Assembly: GCA_902492655.1 (NCBI GenBank)
Contig: CABUMF010000035.1
Location: forward strand, 1-20,893
DNA: 20,893 nt
Direction of reading: 5' to 3'
Source of the DNA: an uncultured Eubacteriales bacterium
GTDB taxonomy: Bacteria; Bacillota; Clostridia; HGM11514
The translations under genes and the position numbers were made by a program. The first letter of the stretch is position 1; every line of letters begins with the position of its first letter. Shown here piece after piece: positions 6,309-15,256 of this stretch. The notes under the pieces are model-generated. The model saw only the letters and a list, made by a program, of their open reading frames with translations, was not told the DNA's origin and searched no databases.

Positions 6309-8948
6309 ATGGAAAATTTGGGATTGAATCAAATCAGAGAAAAGTATCTCAGCTTTTTTGAAAGCAAAGGGCATTTGAGACTGCCGAGCTTTCCGCTCGT
6401 GCCTCAGAATGATAACAGCCTTCTGTTAATCAATGCCGGGATGGCTCCCTTGAAGCCGTATTTCACCGGCAAGGAGGTTCCGCCGAGAAAAAGAGTCACA
6501 ACCTGTCAGAAGTGTATAAGAACTCCTGATATTGAACGCGTGGGTAAAACCGCCCGTCACGGTACATTCTTTGAAATGCTCGGTAATTTCTCCTTCGGTG
6601 ATTATTTTAAAAGCGAGGTTATTCCGTGGGCTTGGGAATTTGTGACCGATGTTATGAAAATGCCGGTTGACAAGCTTTGGGTAACTGTTTATGAGGATGA
6701 CGACGAGGCAAGGGATATTTGGATAAAAACGGGTGTTGCTCCCGAAAGAATTAAAAAGCTCGGAAAAGAGGATAATTTCTGGGAAATCGGTACAGGTCCC
6801 TGCGGACCTTGCTCCGAAATTTACTTTGACCGCGGCGAAAAGTACGGCTGCGGAAAGCCTGACTGCGGTGTGGGCTGTGATTGCGACAGATTCTGCGAAT
6901 TTTGGAATTTGGTTTTCACGCAGTTTGATAAAGACGATAACGGCACATATAACCGTCTTGCTCATCCTAACATTGATACCGGTATGGGACTTGAGAGAAT
7001 TGCCGCAATTATGCAGGGTGTGGACAACCTTTTTGAGGTTGACACAATCAGAAATGTTATGAGGCATATCAGCCAAATTGCTGGTGTCGAGTACAAAAAA
7101 GACGAAAAATCCGATGTTTCTCTCCGTGTTATAACCGACCATATTAGAGGAACAACATTCATGATTTGCGACGGTGTTATTCCCTCAAACGAAGGCAGAG
7201 GCTATGTTTTAAGAAGACTTTTAAGACGCGCCGCAAGGCACGGAAAGCTTCTCGGCATAAAAGAACCTTTCCTTTATAAGGTAGTAAGCACTGTTGTTAA
7301 GGAATCAGCCTCCGGTTATCCCGAGCTTGTTGAAAAACAGAGCTATATTGAAAAAATCGTTAAAATCGAAGAGGAAAGATTTAACGAAACCGTTGACAGC
7401 GGTCTTGAAATCTTAAACGATTATATAAAAGAACTAAAAGATAACGGTAAAAACCAGCTTTCCGGTACTGCGGCATTTAAGCTTTACGATACCTACGGAT
7501 TCCCGATTGACCTCACGATTGAAATTCTTGAGGAACAGGGCATGACTGTCGATATGCCCGGTTATGAAAGCGAAATGAATGAGCAGAAGGAACGCGCACG
7601 AGCTGCAAGAGGCGATATGGAAGGCGAAGGCTGGAAGGACGACGATATTGCGGTTCTTATAAAGGATATTACGACTGATTTTGTGGGTTATGATACCCTT
7701 TGCGCCGATGCAACGGTTAAGTTTATAGCATACGATAATGCATCTGTACAAAAATTTGACAAAGAAAACGAAAAGTTCATCGTTGTAACCGATGTTACAC
7801 CTTTCTACGGCGAAAGCGGCGGTCAGGTGGGCGACACGGGTACAATGAAATCCGATACGGCAGAGATTAAAGTTACCGATTGCAAAAAGCAAAACGGTAA
7901 GTTTGTTCACCACTGCGAGCTTGTTTTCGGTTCCGTATCCGTAGGGGATAGGCTCACTTTGGAAGTTGATAAGGAGCGCAGAATGGCTGTTTCGAGAAAT
8001 CATTCGGCAACGCATCTTCTGCAGGCTGCGCTTAAATCGGTGCTCGGCGACCATGTTGCCCAGTCGGGCTCTTTGGTGCTCCCCGATAGACTCAGATTTG
8101 ACTTTTCTCACTTTACTGCGATGACTGCCGATGAGATTTCAGAGACCGAGAGGCTCGTTAACGGCATGATTTTGAATGCTATGGATATTTCGGTTTGCGA
8201 AATGCCTATTGAGGAAGCAAGAAAAACAGGCGCAATGGCACTTTTCGGTGAAAAATACGGAGATATTGTCAGAGTTGTAAGAATGGGCGATAAGAGCACG
8301 GAATTTTGCGGCGGTACTCATCTTAAAAACACAAGTGAGGCAGCACTGTTCAAGATTATTTCAGAGAGCGGTATTGCCGCAGGTATAAGGCGTATTGAAG
8401 CTGTTACAGGATGCGGTGTGCTTAAAATGCTCAATGAGCTTGAAAGCTTCTCAAACAGTGTTTCTTCCGCTCTTAAGACTAATAAAAACGATGTTGTTTC
8501 CAAAATAGAACAGATCAGCGCAGAGGTTAAGGAACTTAAAAAGGAAAACGAAAGCCTTAAAGCAAAGCTTGCTTCAGGTACACTTGACGATTGCCTTTCT
8601 CAAGCTCAGATGATTAAGGGAGTTAAGTTTATCGTTAATCGTATGGACGGCAGCGATGTGAGCGCATTGCGTAATTATGCGGATATGATAAAGGATAAGG
8701 TTTCGGAGCCTTATGTTGTTGTTCTTGCTTCGGCTGTTGACGGCAAGGTTAATCTTACGGTTAATGCAAATAAGGATGCCGTATCTATGGGTGCTCATGC
8801 AGGGAATGTTATTAAACAAGCCGCAAAGACAGTGGGCGGCGGCGGTGGCGGAAAGCCCGATTCGGCACAGGCAGGCGGCAAGGATGCATCTAAGATTGAT
8901 GATGCATTTAAATCTGCCGCAGAAGCTTTGGAAAATCTTATAAAGTAG
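6309..8948 (+). CDS. alaS: Alanyl-tRNA synthetase
   Basis: This enzyme of 879 residues charges tRNA-Ala with alanine using ATP and has normal family length. The N-terminal class II catalytic domain begins with NQIREKYLSFFESKGH and includes LINAGMAPLKPYF and RHGTFFEMLGNFSFGDYFK. A central tRNA-binding helical region follows. The editing domain carries the zinc ligands HSATH (His565, His569) and CGGTH (Cys667, His671), used to remove mischarged Ser or Gly. The C-terminal DHHA1-type part contains the glycine-rich GGGGGGKPDSAQAGG. I chose the ATG at 6309 because GGAG at 6296-6299 is 9 nt before it; the in-frame TTG just upstream adds only one residue. No T-box or other leader precedes it, so it must rely on upstream transcription or an unseen internal promoter. 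Confidence 0.97.
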   Translation: MENLGLNQIREKYLSFFESKGHLRLPSFPLVPQNDNSLLLINAGMAPLKPYFTGKEVPPRKRVTTCQKCIRTPDIERVGKTARHGTFFEMLGNFSFGDYFKSEVIPWAWEFVTDVMKMPVDKLWVTVYEDDDEARDIWIKTGVAPERIKKLGKEDNFWEIGTGPCGPCSEIYFDRGEKYGCGKPDCGVGCDCDRFCEFWNLVFTQFDKDDNGTYNRLAHPNIDTGMGLERIAAIMQGVDNLFEVDTIRNVMRHISQIAGVEYKKDEKSDVSLRVITDHIRGTTFMICDGVIPSNEGRGYVLRRLLRRAARHGKLLGIKEPFLYKVVSTVVKESASGYPELVEKQSYIEKIVKIEEERFNETVDSGLEILNDYIKELKDNGKNQLSGTAAFKLYDTYGFPIDLTIEILEEQGMTVDMPGYESEMNEQKERARAARGDMEGEGWKDDDIAVLIKDITTDFVGYDTLCADATVKFIAYDNASVQKFDKENEKFIVVTDVTPFYGESGGQVGDTGTMKSDTAEIKVTDCKKQNGKFVHHCELVFGSVSVGDRLTLEVDKERRMAVSRNHSATHLLQAALKSVLGDHVAQSGSLVLPDRLRFDFSHFTAMTADEISETERLVNGMILNAMDISVCEMPIEEARKTGAMALFGEKYGDIVRVVRMGDKSTEFCGGTHLKNTSEAALFKIISESGIAAGIRRIEAVTGCGVLKMLNELESFSNSVSSALKTNKNDVVSKIEQISAEVKELKKENESLKAKLASGTLDDCLSQAQMIKGVKFIVNRMDGSDVSALRNYADMIKDKVSEPYVVVLASAVDGKVNLTVNANKDAVSMGAHAGNVIKQAAKTVGGGGGGKPDSAQAGGKDASKIDDAFKSAAEALENLIK

Positions 8949-8956
8949 GTGTGTTT

Positions 8957-9298
8957 ATGGATTGCTTGTTTTGTAAAATCATAGCCGGTGAGATTCCGTC
9001 CTCAAAGGTTTACGAGGACGATCTTGTCTATGCTTTTAACGATATCAGCCCGGCAGCTCCCGTTCATGTGCTGATAATACCAAAAAATCATATTTCGTCG
9101 GCAAACGAGCTGAATGAGGATAATGCGGCGATTGTTTCTCATATTTTTCTTGTAGCGGGTAAAATCGCAAAACAGCTCGGTATTGCCGAAAACGGTTACA
9201 GAATTGTTAACAACTGCGGTAAGGACGGCGGTCAGACCGTGGGACATTTGCATTTCCACCTTCTCGGCGGAAGAAATCTGGGGTGGCCTCCGGGTTGA
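8957..9298 (+). CDS. HIT family protein (histidine triad nucleotide hydrolase, HinT-like)
   Basis: This 113-residue protein is a complete histidine-triad hydrolase. It begins with the typical DCLFCKIIAGEIPSSKVYED and ends with the catalytic triad GHLHFHLLGG (His97, His99, His101; His99 is the likely nucleophile). The C-terminal GWPPG is also typical of HinT proteins. Members remove AMP from lysine-AMP-like or phosphoramidate conjugates, including adenylates released by aminoacyl-tRNA synthetases, so its position 8 nt after alaS is sensible. TAGGTG at 8946-8951 precedes the ATG at 8957 by 5 nt; an in-frame GTG at 8951 is part of that site and is not the start. CxxC near the N terminus is common in this group. 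The physiological substrate is not known. Confidence 0.92.
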   Translation: MDCLFCKIIAGEIPSSKVYEDDLVYAFNDISPAAPVHVLIIPKNHISSANELNEDNAAIVSHIFLVAGKIAKQLGIAENGYRIVNNCGKDGGQTVGHLHFHLLGGRNLGWPPG

Positions 9299-9347
9299 AG
9301 GGGTTCGAGTGGTGTAGTTAAGTATTATTTCAAAAGAGGTGTATTCA

Positions 9348-10838
9348 ATGCTTTACAAAAGTACAAGAAACGACGAAATCAGAGTTGAAGCATCGCAGGC
9401 GATAATTAAAGGTCTTTCCGATGACGGCGGGCTTTTTATTCCTGACAGTATCCCGAGTTTTTCTCATGAAGATATTAAAGCTTTGCTCGGAAAAACATAT
9501 AATGAAAGGGCGGAAATTATTCTTTCAAAATTTTTGACTGATTTCACCCCGGAGCAGATAAAACATTGTGTAAACGGTGCATATACTGCCGAAAAGTTCG
9601 GAAGTAACGATATTTCGCAACTTCATAAACTCAACGACAGTGTTTCGTTCTTAGAGCTTTGGCACGGCCCGACCTGCGCATTTAAGGATATGGCTTTGCA
9701 GATACTGCCGTATTTGCTTACAACTTCGGTTAAAATCAATAACCTTGATAAGACGGTTGTAATTTTGGTTGCAACCTCCGGAGATACCGGAAAAGCGGCT
9801 CTTGAAGGCTTTTCGGATGTTCCCGGCACTAAAATTATCGTATTTTTCCCCGACGGCGGAGTGAGCAATATTCAAAGACTTCAGATGATTACTCAAAACG
9901 GCAGTAATGTATATTCCTGTGCCGTAAAGGGAAATTTTGATGATGTTCAGTCCTTTGTAAAGCAGATTTTTACGGATTCTGAATATAAAGAAAGGCTAAA
10001 TGCCGCAAATCATGATTTTTCATCCGCCAACTCCATAAATTGGGGCAGGCTTGTTCCTCAGATTGTATATTATATGGACGCTTACTGCAAAATGATTGAT
10101 AACGGAGAAATAAGCTTAGGCGATGAAATCAATGTGGTAGTTCCCACAGGTAATTTCGGTAATATTCTTGCCGCTTATTACGCAAAGCGTGCGGGATTTC
10201 CCATTAAAAAGCTTGTTTGTGCGTCAAACAGCAATAATGTTCTGACCGATTTTATAAGAACCGGTGTGTATGATAAAAACCGTAAGTTTAATTTGACCGT
10301 ATCACCGTCCATGGATATTCTTATTTCAAGCAATCTTGAAAGACTGCTTTACGATCTTTCCGATTGCGATACGGTAAGAAAGCTTATGGGCGACCTTAAA
10401 ACAAGCGGTAAATACGAAATTACGCCGGACATGAAGTCAAAAATTGATGAGCTTTTGTGGGCAGATTATTGTGATGATACCGAAACGCTTAAAAACATAG
10501 CCGATGTTTTCAATAAATTCGGCTATCTTATGGATACTCATACTTCTGTCGGATATTATGTTTATACAAAATATGCAGAGGCAACCGGTGATAACACAAA
10601 GACGATTATCGCATCCACCGCAAGTCCTTTCAAATTCAACAACAGCGTATATAAAGCTATTATAGGCGAGCCTTCGGAATCCAAGTCTGAATTTGAGCTT
10701 TTGGCTGAGGTTGCAAATGCTTCGGGCCTTGAAGTACCAAAAGCACTTTCAGAGCTTGAAACCAAAAAGCCGAGATTTGAAAAGGTTGTTTCTAAGGACG
10801 GTATGCAGGATGTTGTTACAGAGTTTTTAGGTCTGTAA
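9348..10838 (+). CDS. thrC: Threonine synthase
   Basis: This pyridoxal-phosphate enzyme of 496 residues converts O-phosphohomoserine to threonine. The N-terminal LYKSTRNDE and ASQAIIKGLSDDGGLFIP are characteristic. The cofactor lysine is in WHGPTCAFKDMALQILP (Lys113), followed by the phosphate-binding VATSGDTGKAALEGF and the second glycine-rich motif VVPTGNFGNILAAYYAKRAG. Length matches the longer (class 1, fungal/E. coli-like) threonine synthases. AAGAGGTG at 9334-9341 ends 6 nt before the ATG. The next gene starts 2 nt after its stop. It stands apart from other threonine genes in this window, and no attenuator or T-box is visible in the 49 nt before it. Confidence 0.95.
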   Translation: MLYKSTRNDEIRVEASQAIIKGLSDDGGLFIPDSIPSFSHEDIKALLGKTYNERAEIILSKFLTDFTPEQIKHCVNGAYTAEKFGSNDISQLHKLNDSVSFLELWHGPTCAFKDMALQILPYLLTTSVKINNLDKTVVILVATSGDTGKAALEGFSDVPGTKIIVFFPDGGVSNIQRLQMITQNGSNVYSCAVKGNFDDVQSFVKQIFTDSEYKERLNAANHDFSSANSINWGRLVPQIVYYMDAYCKMIDNGEISLGDEINVVVPTGNFGNILAAYYAKRAGFPIKKLVCASNSNNVLTDFIRTGVYDKNRKFNLTVSPSMDILISSNLERLLYDLSDCDTVRKLMGDLKTSGKYEITPDMKSKIDELLWADYCDDTETLKNIADVFNKFGYLMDTHTSVGYYVYTKYAEATGDNTKTIIASTASPFKFNNSVYKAIIGEPSESKSEFELLAEVANASGLEVPKALSELETKKPRFEKVVSKDGMQDVVTEFLGL

Positions 10839-10840
10839 TC

Positions 10841-11521
10841 ATGGCACTTTTTGCTATATCCGACCTTCATCTTTCGTTTGCATCCGACAAACCTATGGAT
10901 GTTTTCGGTTGGGAAAATTACGAATCAATTCTTGAAAAAAACTGGCGTGAAGCCGTAAGCGATGACGATACCGTTATTATACCGGGCGATATTTCGTGGG
11001 CGATGTATCTTGAGGAAGCAGAAGCGGATTTAAGGTTTATCGACAGTCTGCCAGGGAGGAAGATAATTGGTAAGGGTAATCACGACTATTGGTGGAGCAC
11101 AGTAAAGAAAATGAATGATTTTGTCATTCAAAAGGGATTTGGCACGATTAACTTTCTGTTTAACAACAGTTACAGTTATAAAAATTTTGCAATATGTGGA
11201 ACAAGGGGGTGGGGCAATAATGGTACTGCTGACGAAGATACCCGAATATGGAACCGTGAACTTCAAAGATTACTGCTTTCGATTGGAAGTGCAGAAGGTG
11301 ACATCATTTGTTGCCTTCACTATCCGCCGACGAATCTGAGAGGCGGCTTAAGTGAAGAGTATCTTGACATATTCAGACGGTTCGGCATAAAAACCGTTTG
11401 TTACGGTCATCTTCACGGCAATCACGAGGCGACTAAGCTTCCCGACGAAATTGAGGGAATAAGATTTTCACTCGTGTCATGCGATTATCTAAAATTTATG
11501 CCGCTAAAACTATCAGATTAG
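10841..11521 (+). CDS. Calcineurin-like metallophosphoesterase
   Basis: This 226-residue protein shows all metal-binding blocks of the family: DLHLSF (Asp8, His10), GDISWAM (Asp50), GNHDYWW (Asn80, His81), CLHYPP and YGHLHG (His190, His192). It should be a cytoplasmic two-metal phosphoesterase; neither signal peptide nor membrane segment is present. The start lies 2 nt after the thrC stop, with an AGG within the end of thrC as a weak ribosome binding site, so translation is probably coupled. Related clostridial proteins of this size are annotated only as metallophosphoesterases, and neither the sequence nor the neighbours (thrC, trigger factor) point to a substrate. Confidence 0.9.
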   Translation: MALFAISDLHLSFASDKPMDVFGWENYESILEKNWREAVSDDDTVIIPGDISWAMYLEEAEADLRFIDSLPGRKIIGKGNHDYWWSTVKKMNDFVIQKGFGTINFLFNNSYSYKNFAICGTRGWGNNGTADEDTRIWNRELQRLLLSIGSAEGDIICCLHYPPTNLRGGLSEEYLDIFRRFGIKTVCYGHLHGNHEATKLPDEIEGIRFSLVSCDYLKFMPLKLSD

Positions 11522-11541
11522 AATTATTGGAGGATTTTATT

Positions 11542-12975
11542 ATGAACGCTAAGTTTGAAAAAACAGGAGAAAATGAGGTAACACTCGAATTTACGGTTGC
11601 TAATTCCGAATTTAAGGCAGCTGAGCAAAAAGCTTATAAAAAAATGGTTAAGAAGATTAATGTTCCGGGATTCAGAAAGGGCAAAGCTCCCAAATTCATG
11701 ATTGACAAAATGTACGGTGCTGAAATCTTTTATGAAGAAGCAATCAATATTCTTTTCCCCGATGCATATGAGGAAGCCGTTAAGGAAACCGGTATTGAAC
11801 CTGTTGACAGACCTGAGGTTGATATTAAAGAAATCGGCGCTGACAAGGATCTTGTTTTGACAGCCAAAGTTACAGTAAAGCCCGAGGTTGAAATCGAAAA
11901 CTATAAGGGTATAGAATTGCCAAAATTTGAGTATACTGTAAGCGATGATGATGTAAACGCTGAAATTTCAAGAATGCAGCAACAGAACTCAAGGCTTGAA
12001 ACCGTTGAAGACAGATCTGCCGAAATGGGCGATATTGCCGTAATTGATTACGAAGGCTTCTGCGACGGCGAAGCTTTTGAAGGCGGTAAGGGCGAAAACT
12101 ATGAGCTTGAGCTCGGTTCAAACACATTTATTCCCGGATTTGAGGAGCAGATTGTTGAAAAAAACATCGGCGAAGAATTTGATGTAAATGTTACATTCCC
12201 CGAGGTTTATCACGCTGAAAATCTTAAGGGTAAGGCTGCTGTGTTCAAGGTTAAGCTTAACGGCCTTAAAAAGAAAATTCTTCCCGAGCTTGACGATGAG
12301 TTTGCCAAGGATGTAAGCGAATTCGACACACTCGATGAGCTTAAAGCCGACATCAGGAAAAAGCTTGAGGAAAATGCAGAAAACAGAGCAAAGGGAGACA
12401 AAGAGAACGCTGTTTCCGACTGGCTTTGTGAAAACATGAAGGCTAATGTGCCCGAAGTCATGATTGAAAACGAAGTTGACCAGCTCTTAAGGGATTTTGA
12501 GATGAGGCTTTCTTATCAGGGTATCAGTTTGGATACATACCTGTCATATACCGGCTCTGATTTGAATACAATGAGAGCAAGCTTCAAAACAAATGCCGAA
12601 AAGAAGGTTAAAACAACTCTTGCACTTGAAAAGATTGCCGCTTTGGAAAATATTGAGGTTACAGATGCCGATGTTGATGAAGAAGCTGAAAAGCTTGCAA
12701 AGGCATACAATATGGAAGCTAAGGACATCAAGGAACGCGTTGGAGATACAATAAAGCCCGACCTTAAGATCGGTAAAACTATAGAATTTATTATTGAAAA
12801 TTCTGTTGAAAAGAAGCCGGCAAAGAAGACTACGGCAAAGAAAACAACAACTAAAAAAGAAACTTCCGACGGCGAAGAAAAGCCTAAGAAAACAACTGCA
12901 AAAAAGACTACAACAACAACTAAGAAAACCACAACAACAAAAAAGACAACAAAAAAGGCTGAATCCGCAGAATAA
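11542..12975 (+). CDS. tig: Trigger factor (ribosome-associated chaperone and prolyl isomerase)
   Basis: This protein of 477 residues has the three usual domains. The N-terminal ribosome-binding domain contains the signature VPGFRKGKAP (near residue 45). The FKBP-type prolyl isomerase domain runs from about 160 to 245 (MGDIAVIDYEGFCDGEAFEG, FIPGFEEQI). The helical C-terminal substrate-binding domain extends to about 423. Residues 424-477 form an additional tail made almost only of Lys and Thr (19 of each in 54), which ordinary trigger factors lack. TTGGAGG at 11527-11533 lies 8 nt before the ATG at 11542. An in-frame ATG at 11479 falls inside the previous gene, has no good binding site and adds sequence foreign to the family. 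It precedes clpP and clpX, a common chaperone-protease arrangement in Firmicutes. Confidence 0.95.
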   Translation: MNAKFEKTGENEVTLEFTVANSEFKAAEQKAYKKMVKKINVPGFRKGKAPKFMIDKMYGAEIFYEEAINILFPDAYEEAVKETGIEPVDRPEVDIKEIGADKDLVLTAKVTVKPEVEIENYKGIELPKFEYTVSDDDVNAEISRMQQQNSRLETVEDRSAEMGDIAVIDYEGFCDGEAFEGGKGENYELELGSNTFIPGFEEQIVEKNIGEEFDVNVTFPEVYHAENLKGKAAVFKVKLNGLKKKILPELDDEFAKDVSEFDTLDELKADIRKKLEENAENRAKGDKENAVSDWLCENMKANVPEVMIENEVDQLLRDFEMRLSYQGISLDTYLSYTGSDLNTMRASFKTNAEKKVKTTLALEKIAALENIEVTDADVDEEAEKLAKAYNMEAKDIKERVGDTIKPDLKIGKTIEFIIENSVEKKPAKKTTAKKTTTKKETSDGEEKPKKTTAKKTTTTTKKTTTTKKTTKKAESAE

Positions 12976-13028
12976 TTTTTTCTACGGTATTGTATCAAGC
13001 TTTTCGGTAAGATTGGAGGTATATAATT

Positions 13029-13622
13029 ATGAGTTTGGTTCCTATGGTCGTTGAACAAACCAATAGAGGAGAACGATCCTACGATATTTTTTCAAGATTA
13101 TTAAAAGACAGAATAGTATTTTTGTCTGACGAGGTAAATGATGCAACAGCAAGTCTTGTGGTTGCACAGCTACTTTTTTTGGAAGCGGAAGACCCTGACA
13201 AGGATATTTCCCTTTATATCAACAGCCCCGGCGGTTCTATAACGGCAGGTATGGCTATTTATGATACTATGCAGTATATAAAGTGCGATGTTTCAACAAT
13301 CTGCGTCGGAATGGCTGCAAGTATGGGTGCGTTTTTGCTTACAGCTGGCGCAAAGGGTAAAAGATATGCTTTGCCCAACAGCGAGATTATGATTCATCAG
13401 CCTCTCGGAGGTACACAGGGGCAGGCTACCGATATTCAGATTCATGCTGAACGCATTATAAAAATGAAGAAAAAGCTCAATCAGATCTTAAGCGAAAGAT
13501 CCGGTCAGCCCCTTGAAACTATAGAGCATGATACTGAAAGGGATAACTTCATGTCGGCTGACGAGGCAAAGGCGTACGGTTTGATTGACGAGGTTATTGC
13601 AAACCGTAACGAGGTGAAATAA
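13029..13622 (+). CDS. clpP: ATP-dependent Clp protease proteolytic subunit
   Basis: This serine protease of 197 residues forms the barrel chamber that works with ClpX or other Clp ATPases. The N-terminal LVPMVVEQTNRGERSYDIFSR is typical. The catalytic triad is intact and in standard spacing: Ser98 in GMAASMGAF, His123 in MIHQPLGG and Asp172 in ERDNFMSADEA. Length matches normal ClpP, with no long propeptide. GGAGG at 13015-13019 precedes the ATG by 9 nt. The stop overlaps the clpX start by one base (TAATG), so the two are translationally coupled. A 53-nt gap separates it from tig without a visible terminator. Confidence 0.97.
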   Translation: MSLVPMVVEQTNRGERSYDIFSRLLKDRIVFLSDEVNDATASLVVAQLLFLEAEDPDKDISLYINSPGGSITAGMAIYDTMQYIKCDVSTICVGMAASMGAFLLTAGAKGKRYALPNSEIMIHQPLGGTQGQATDIQIHAERIIKMKKKLNQILSERSGQPLETIEHDTERDNFMSADEAKAYGLIDEVIANRNEVK

Positions 13623-14875
13623 TGCCGAACAGAACTGATAACAATAACATTGAGCTTAAATGTTCCTTTTGCGGCAGAGATCAGAGTGAGGTAAAAAGGC
13701 TTATAGCAGGTCCGGGTGTATATATTTGTAACGAATGTATCGAGCTTTGCAGTGAAATAATCGAAGAAGATTATCCTGAAAAGGAACCGGAAGAATTGGA
13801 AAAATCCGAGCCTGAAAAGCTTCCTACTCCCATGGAAATCAAGAGAATTCTTGACGACTATGTTATAGGGCAGGAGGACGCAAAAAAGGTGCTTGCGGTT
13901 TCTGTTTACAATCATTATAAGCGTATTTACAGAAAATCCGATAATGATGTGGAGCTTCAAAAGAGCAATATTTTGATGCTTGGCCCGACGGGTAGCGGCA
14001 AAACTCTGCTTGCCCAGACTCTTGCAAGAATACTCAATGTTCCTTTTGCGATTGCAGATGCAACAACGCTCACAGAGGCAGGATATGTTGGAGAGGATGT
14101 TGAAAACATTCTTTTAAAGCTTATTCAAGCGGCTGACTACGATGTTGAGTATGCACAGAAGGGTATAGTCTATATTGATGAAATAGATAAAATTTCAAAA
14201 AAGAGTGAAAACCTTTCCATAACAAGAGATGTAAGCGGCGAAGGTGTTCAGCAGGCACTTTTAAAAATACTTGAAGGTACTGTAGCATCTGTTCCTCCCC
14301 AAGGAGGAAGGAAGCATCCTCACCAGGAGCTTATTCAGATTGATACCACAAATATTCTGTTCATTTGCGGAGGTGCATTTGACGGTCTTGAAAAGATTAT
14401 TTCTGACAGAATCGGTCAGAAGCAACTCGGATTCGGTGCGGATGTCAAGAGTAAAAACGATTTGGATATCGGCACGATTTTCCGCCGTATGCAGCCGCAT
14501 GACCTTATAAAATTCGGACTTATTCCCGAATTTGTCGGAAGGCTTCCCGTTTCCGTTTCGCTGAATGCCCTCGATGAGGACGCTCTTGTCAGAATACTCA
14601 CAGAACCGAAAAATTCTCTTGTAAAGCAGTATCAAAAGCTCTTTGAGCTGGATGGTGTTTCTCTTGAAATAGATGCTCCTGCGCTTGGAGCAATAGCTCA
14701 TAAGGCAATCGAGAGAAAAACAGGTGCAAGAGGTCTTCGTTCAATTCTCGAAGAAACAATGGTTGACATAATGTTTGAAATTCCGTCTGACAGTTCTGTT
14801 TCAAAGTGTATTGTTACGGAAGATTGCATAACGGAAGGCAAAAAACCGAAGCTCAGGAGAAAAAAGGCAGTATAA
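13622..14875 (+). CDS. clpX: ATP-dependent Clp protease ATP-binding subunit ClpX
   Basis: This AAA+ unfoldase of 417 residues recognises substrates and feeds them into ClpP. The N-terminal zinc-binding domain has CSFC (Cys14, Cys17) and CNEC (Cys36, Cys39). The ATPase core has Walker A GPTGSGKT (Lys127), the pore loop GYVGEDVE, Walker B IVYIDEIDKI (Asp186, Glu187) and the arginine-rich KTGARGLRSILEE near the end. The LGFGAD segment matches the loop that docks onto ClpP. The ATG overlaps the clpP stop by one base, with GAGGTG just upstream inside clpP. A terminator follows 23 nt after the stop and closes the long run of genes. Confidence 0.97.
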   Translation: MPNRTDNNNIELKCSFCGRDQSEVKRLIAGPGVYICNECIELCSEIIEEDYPEKEPEELEKSEPEKLPTPMEIKRILDDYVIGQEDAKKVLAVSVYNHYKRIYRKSDNDVELQKSNILMLGPTGSGKTLLAQTLARILNVPFAIADATTLTEAGYVGEDVENILLKLIQAADYDVEYAQKGIVYIDEIDKISKKSENLSITRDVSGEGVQQALLKILEGTVASVPPQGGRKHPHQELIQIDTTNILFICGGAFDGLEKIISDRIGQKQLGFGADVKSKNDLDIGTIFRRMQPHDLIKFGLIPEFVGRLPVSVSLNALDEDALVRILTEPKNSLVKQYQKLFELDGVSLEIDAPALGAIAHKAIERKTGARGLRSILEETMVDIMFEIPSDSSVSKCIVTEDCITEGKKPKLRRKKAV

Positions 14876-14898
14876 TTACCCATAAAAAGCAATATTGT

Positions 14899-14935
14899 AA
14901 AACCGACTTTGTAAAACCGAAGTCGGTTTTTCTTT
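14899..14935 (+). terminator. Intrinsic terminator after clpX
   Basis: AAAACCGACTT (14899-14909) pairs with AAGTCGGTTTT (14920-14930) around a 10-nt loop and is followed by TCTTTTGTTT. It closes the rlmB-clpX run. Confidence 0.85.
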
Positions 14936-14960
14936 TGTTTAAAAATGTCGAAAAATAGTA

Positions 14961-14989
14961 TTGACAAAAGGATAATTGAGTGATATAAT
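14961..14989 (+). promoter_or_regulatory. Consensus sigma-A promoter of the T-box operon
   Basis: Perfect TTGACA at 14961-14966 and perfect TATAAT at 14984-14989 with a 17-bp spacer. Transcription should start near 14996, directly ahead of the T-box leader. Such a strong promoter fits control by downstream termination rather than by initiation. Confidence 0.92.
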
Positions 14990-14995
14990 ACAACT

Positions 14996-15256
14996 AAGGG
15001 TGATGATTGAAAACAAGTAAGTCCGAATTTGCATTTAAGAGAGCTGTCGGTAGCTGCAAGGCAGTATGTCAAATCGGAACGAATACATTTCATGAACCGT
15101 GCGCTGAAATAGCTTAGGTTGCACCGGGTACGCCCGTTATAGCGTTGAGAGTATATTTTGTACTCAATGAGGTCGTATTTGTGAGAATACGATAAAATGA
15201 GGTGGTACCGCGATTTATTCGCCCTCTGTATATTTTATTTATACGGAGGGTTTTTC
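14996..15256 (+). promoter_or_regulatory. T-box leader, probable tyrosine (UAC) specifier
   Basis: The leader has the ordered T-box elements. These are a GATGA kink-turn sequence (15002-15006, with its partner GA at 15094-15095), AGTA of the specifier loop (15016-15019), the AGAGAG bulge (15038-15043) and the GGTAGCTG distal loop. The upper stem closes as TCCGA with TCGGA. The T-box sequence TGAGGTGGTACCGCG is at 15198-15212, and a terminator follows. On the 3' side of the specifier loop the order GAA, TAC, A (15081-15087) fits the usual loop-E/codon/purine layout, giving UAC for tyrosine. The bulge TGGT offers U to pair with the A discriminator expected of tRNA-Tyr. Uncharged tRNA-Tyr should favour readthrough into the symporter and ligase genes. 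T-box identity is very confident; the tyrosine reading is a manual fold. Confidence 0.93.
15222..15256 (+). terminator. T-box regulated terminator
   Basis: CCCTCTGTATA (15222-15232) pairs with TATACGGAGGG (15240-15250; one G-T wobble) and is followed by TTTTT. It lies 10 nt after the T-box core, where it competes with the antiterminator. Confidence 0.92.

Noticed and set aside
9290..9320. GGTTCGA, resembling the T-loop of a tRNA, after the HIT gene
   Set aside because: The preceding 70 bases are HIT coding sequence and do not fold as a tRNA; no acceptor stem or anticodon arm pairs around it.
12516..13058. Open frame of 180 codons on the - strand opposite the end of trigger factor, with long Val/Phe runs
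   Set aside because: The hydrophobic runs are only the reverse reading of the Lys/Thr-rich tail (AAG/ACA codons read as CTT/TGT and shifts). There is no family pattern.
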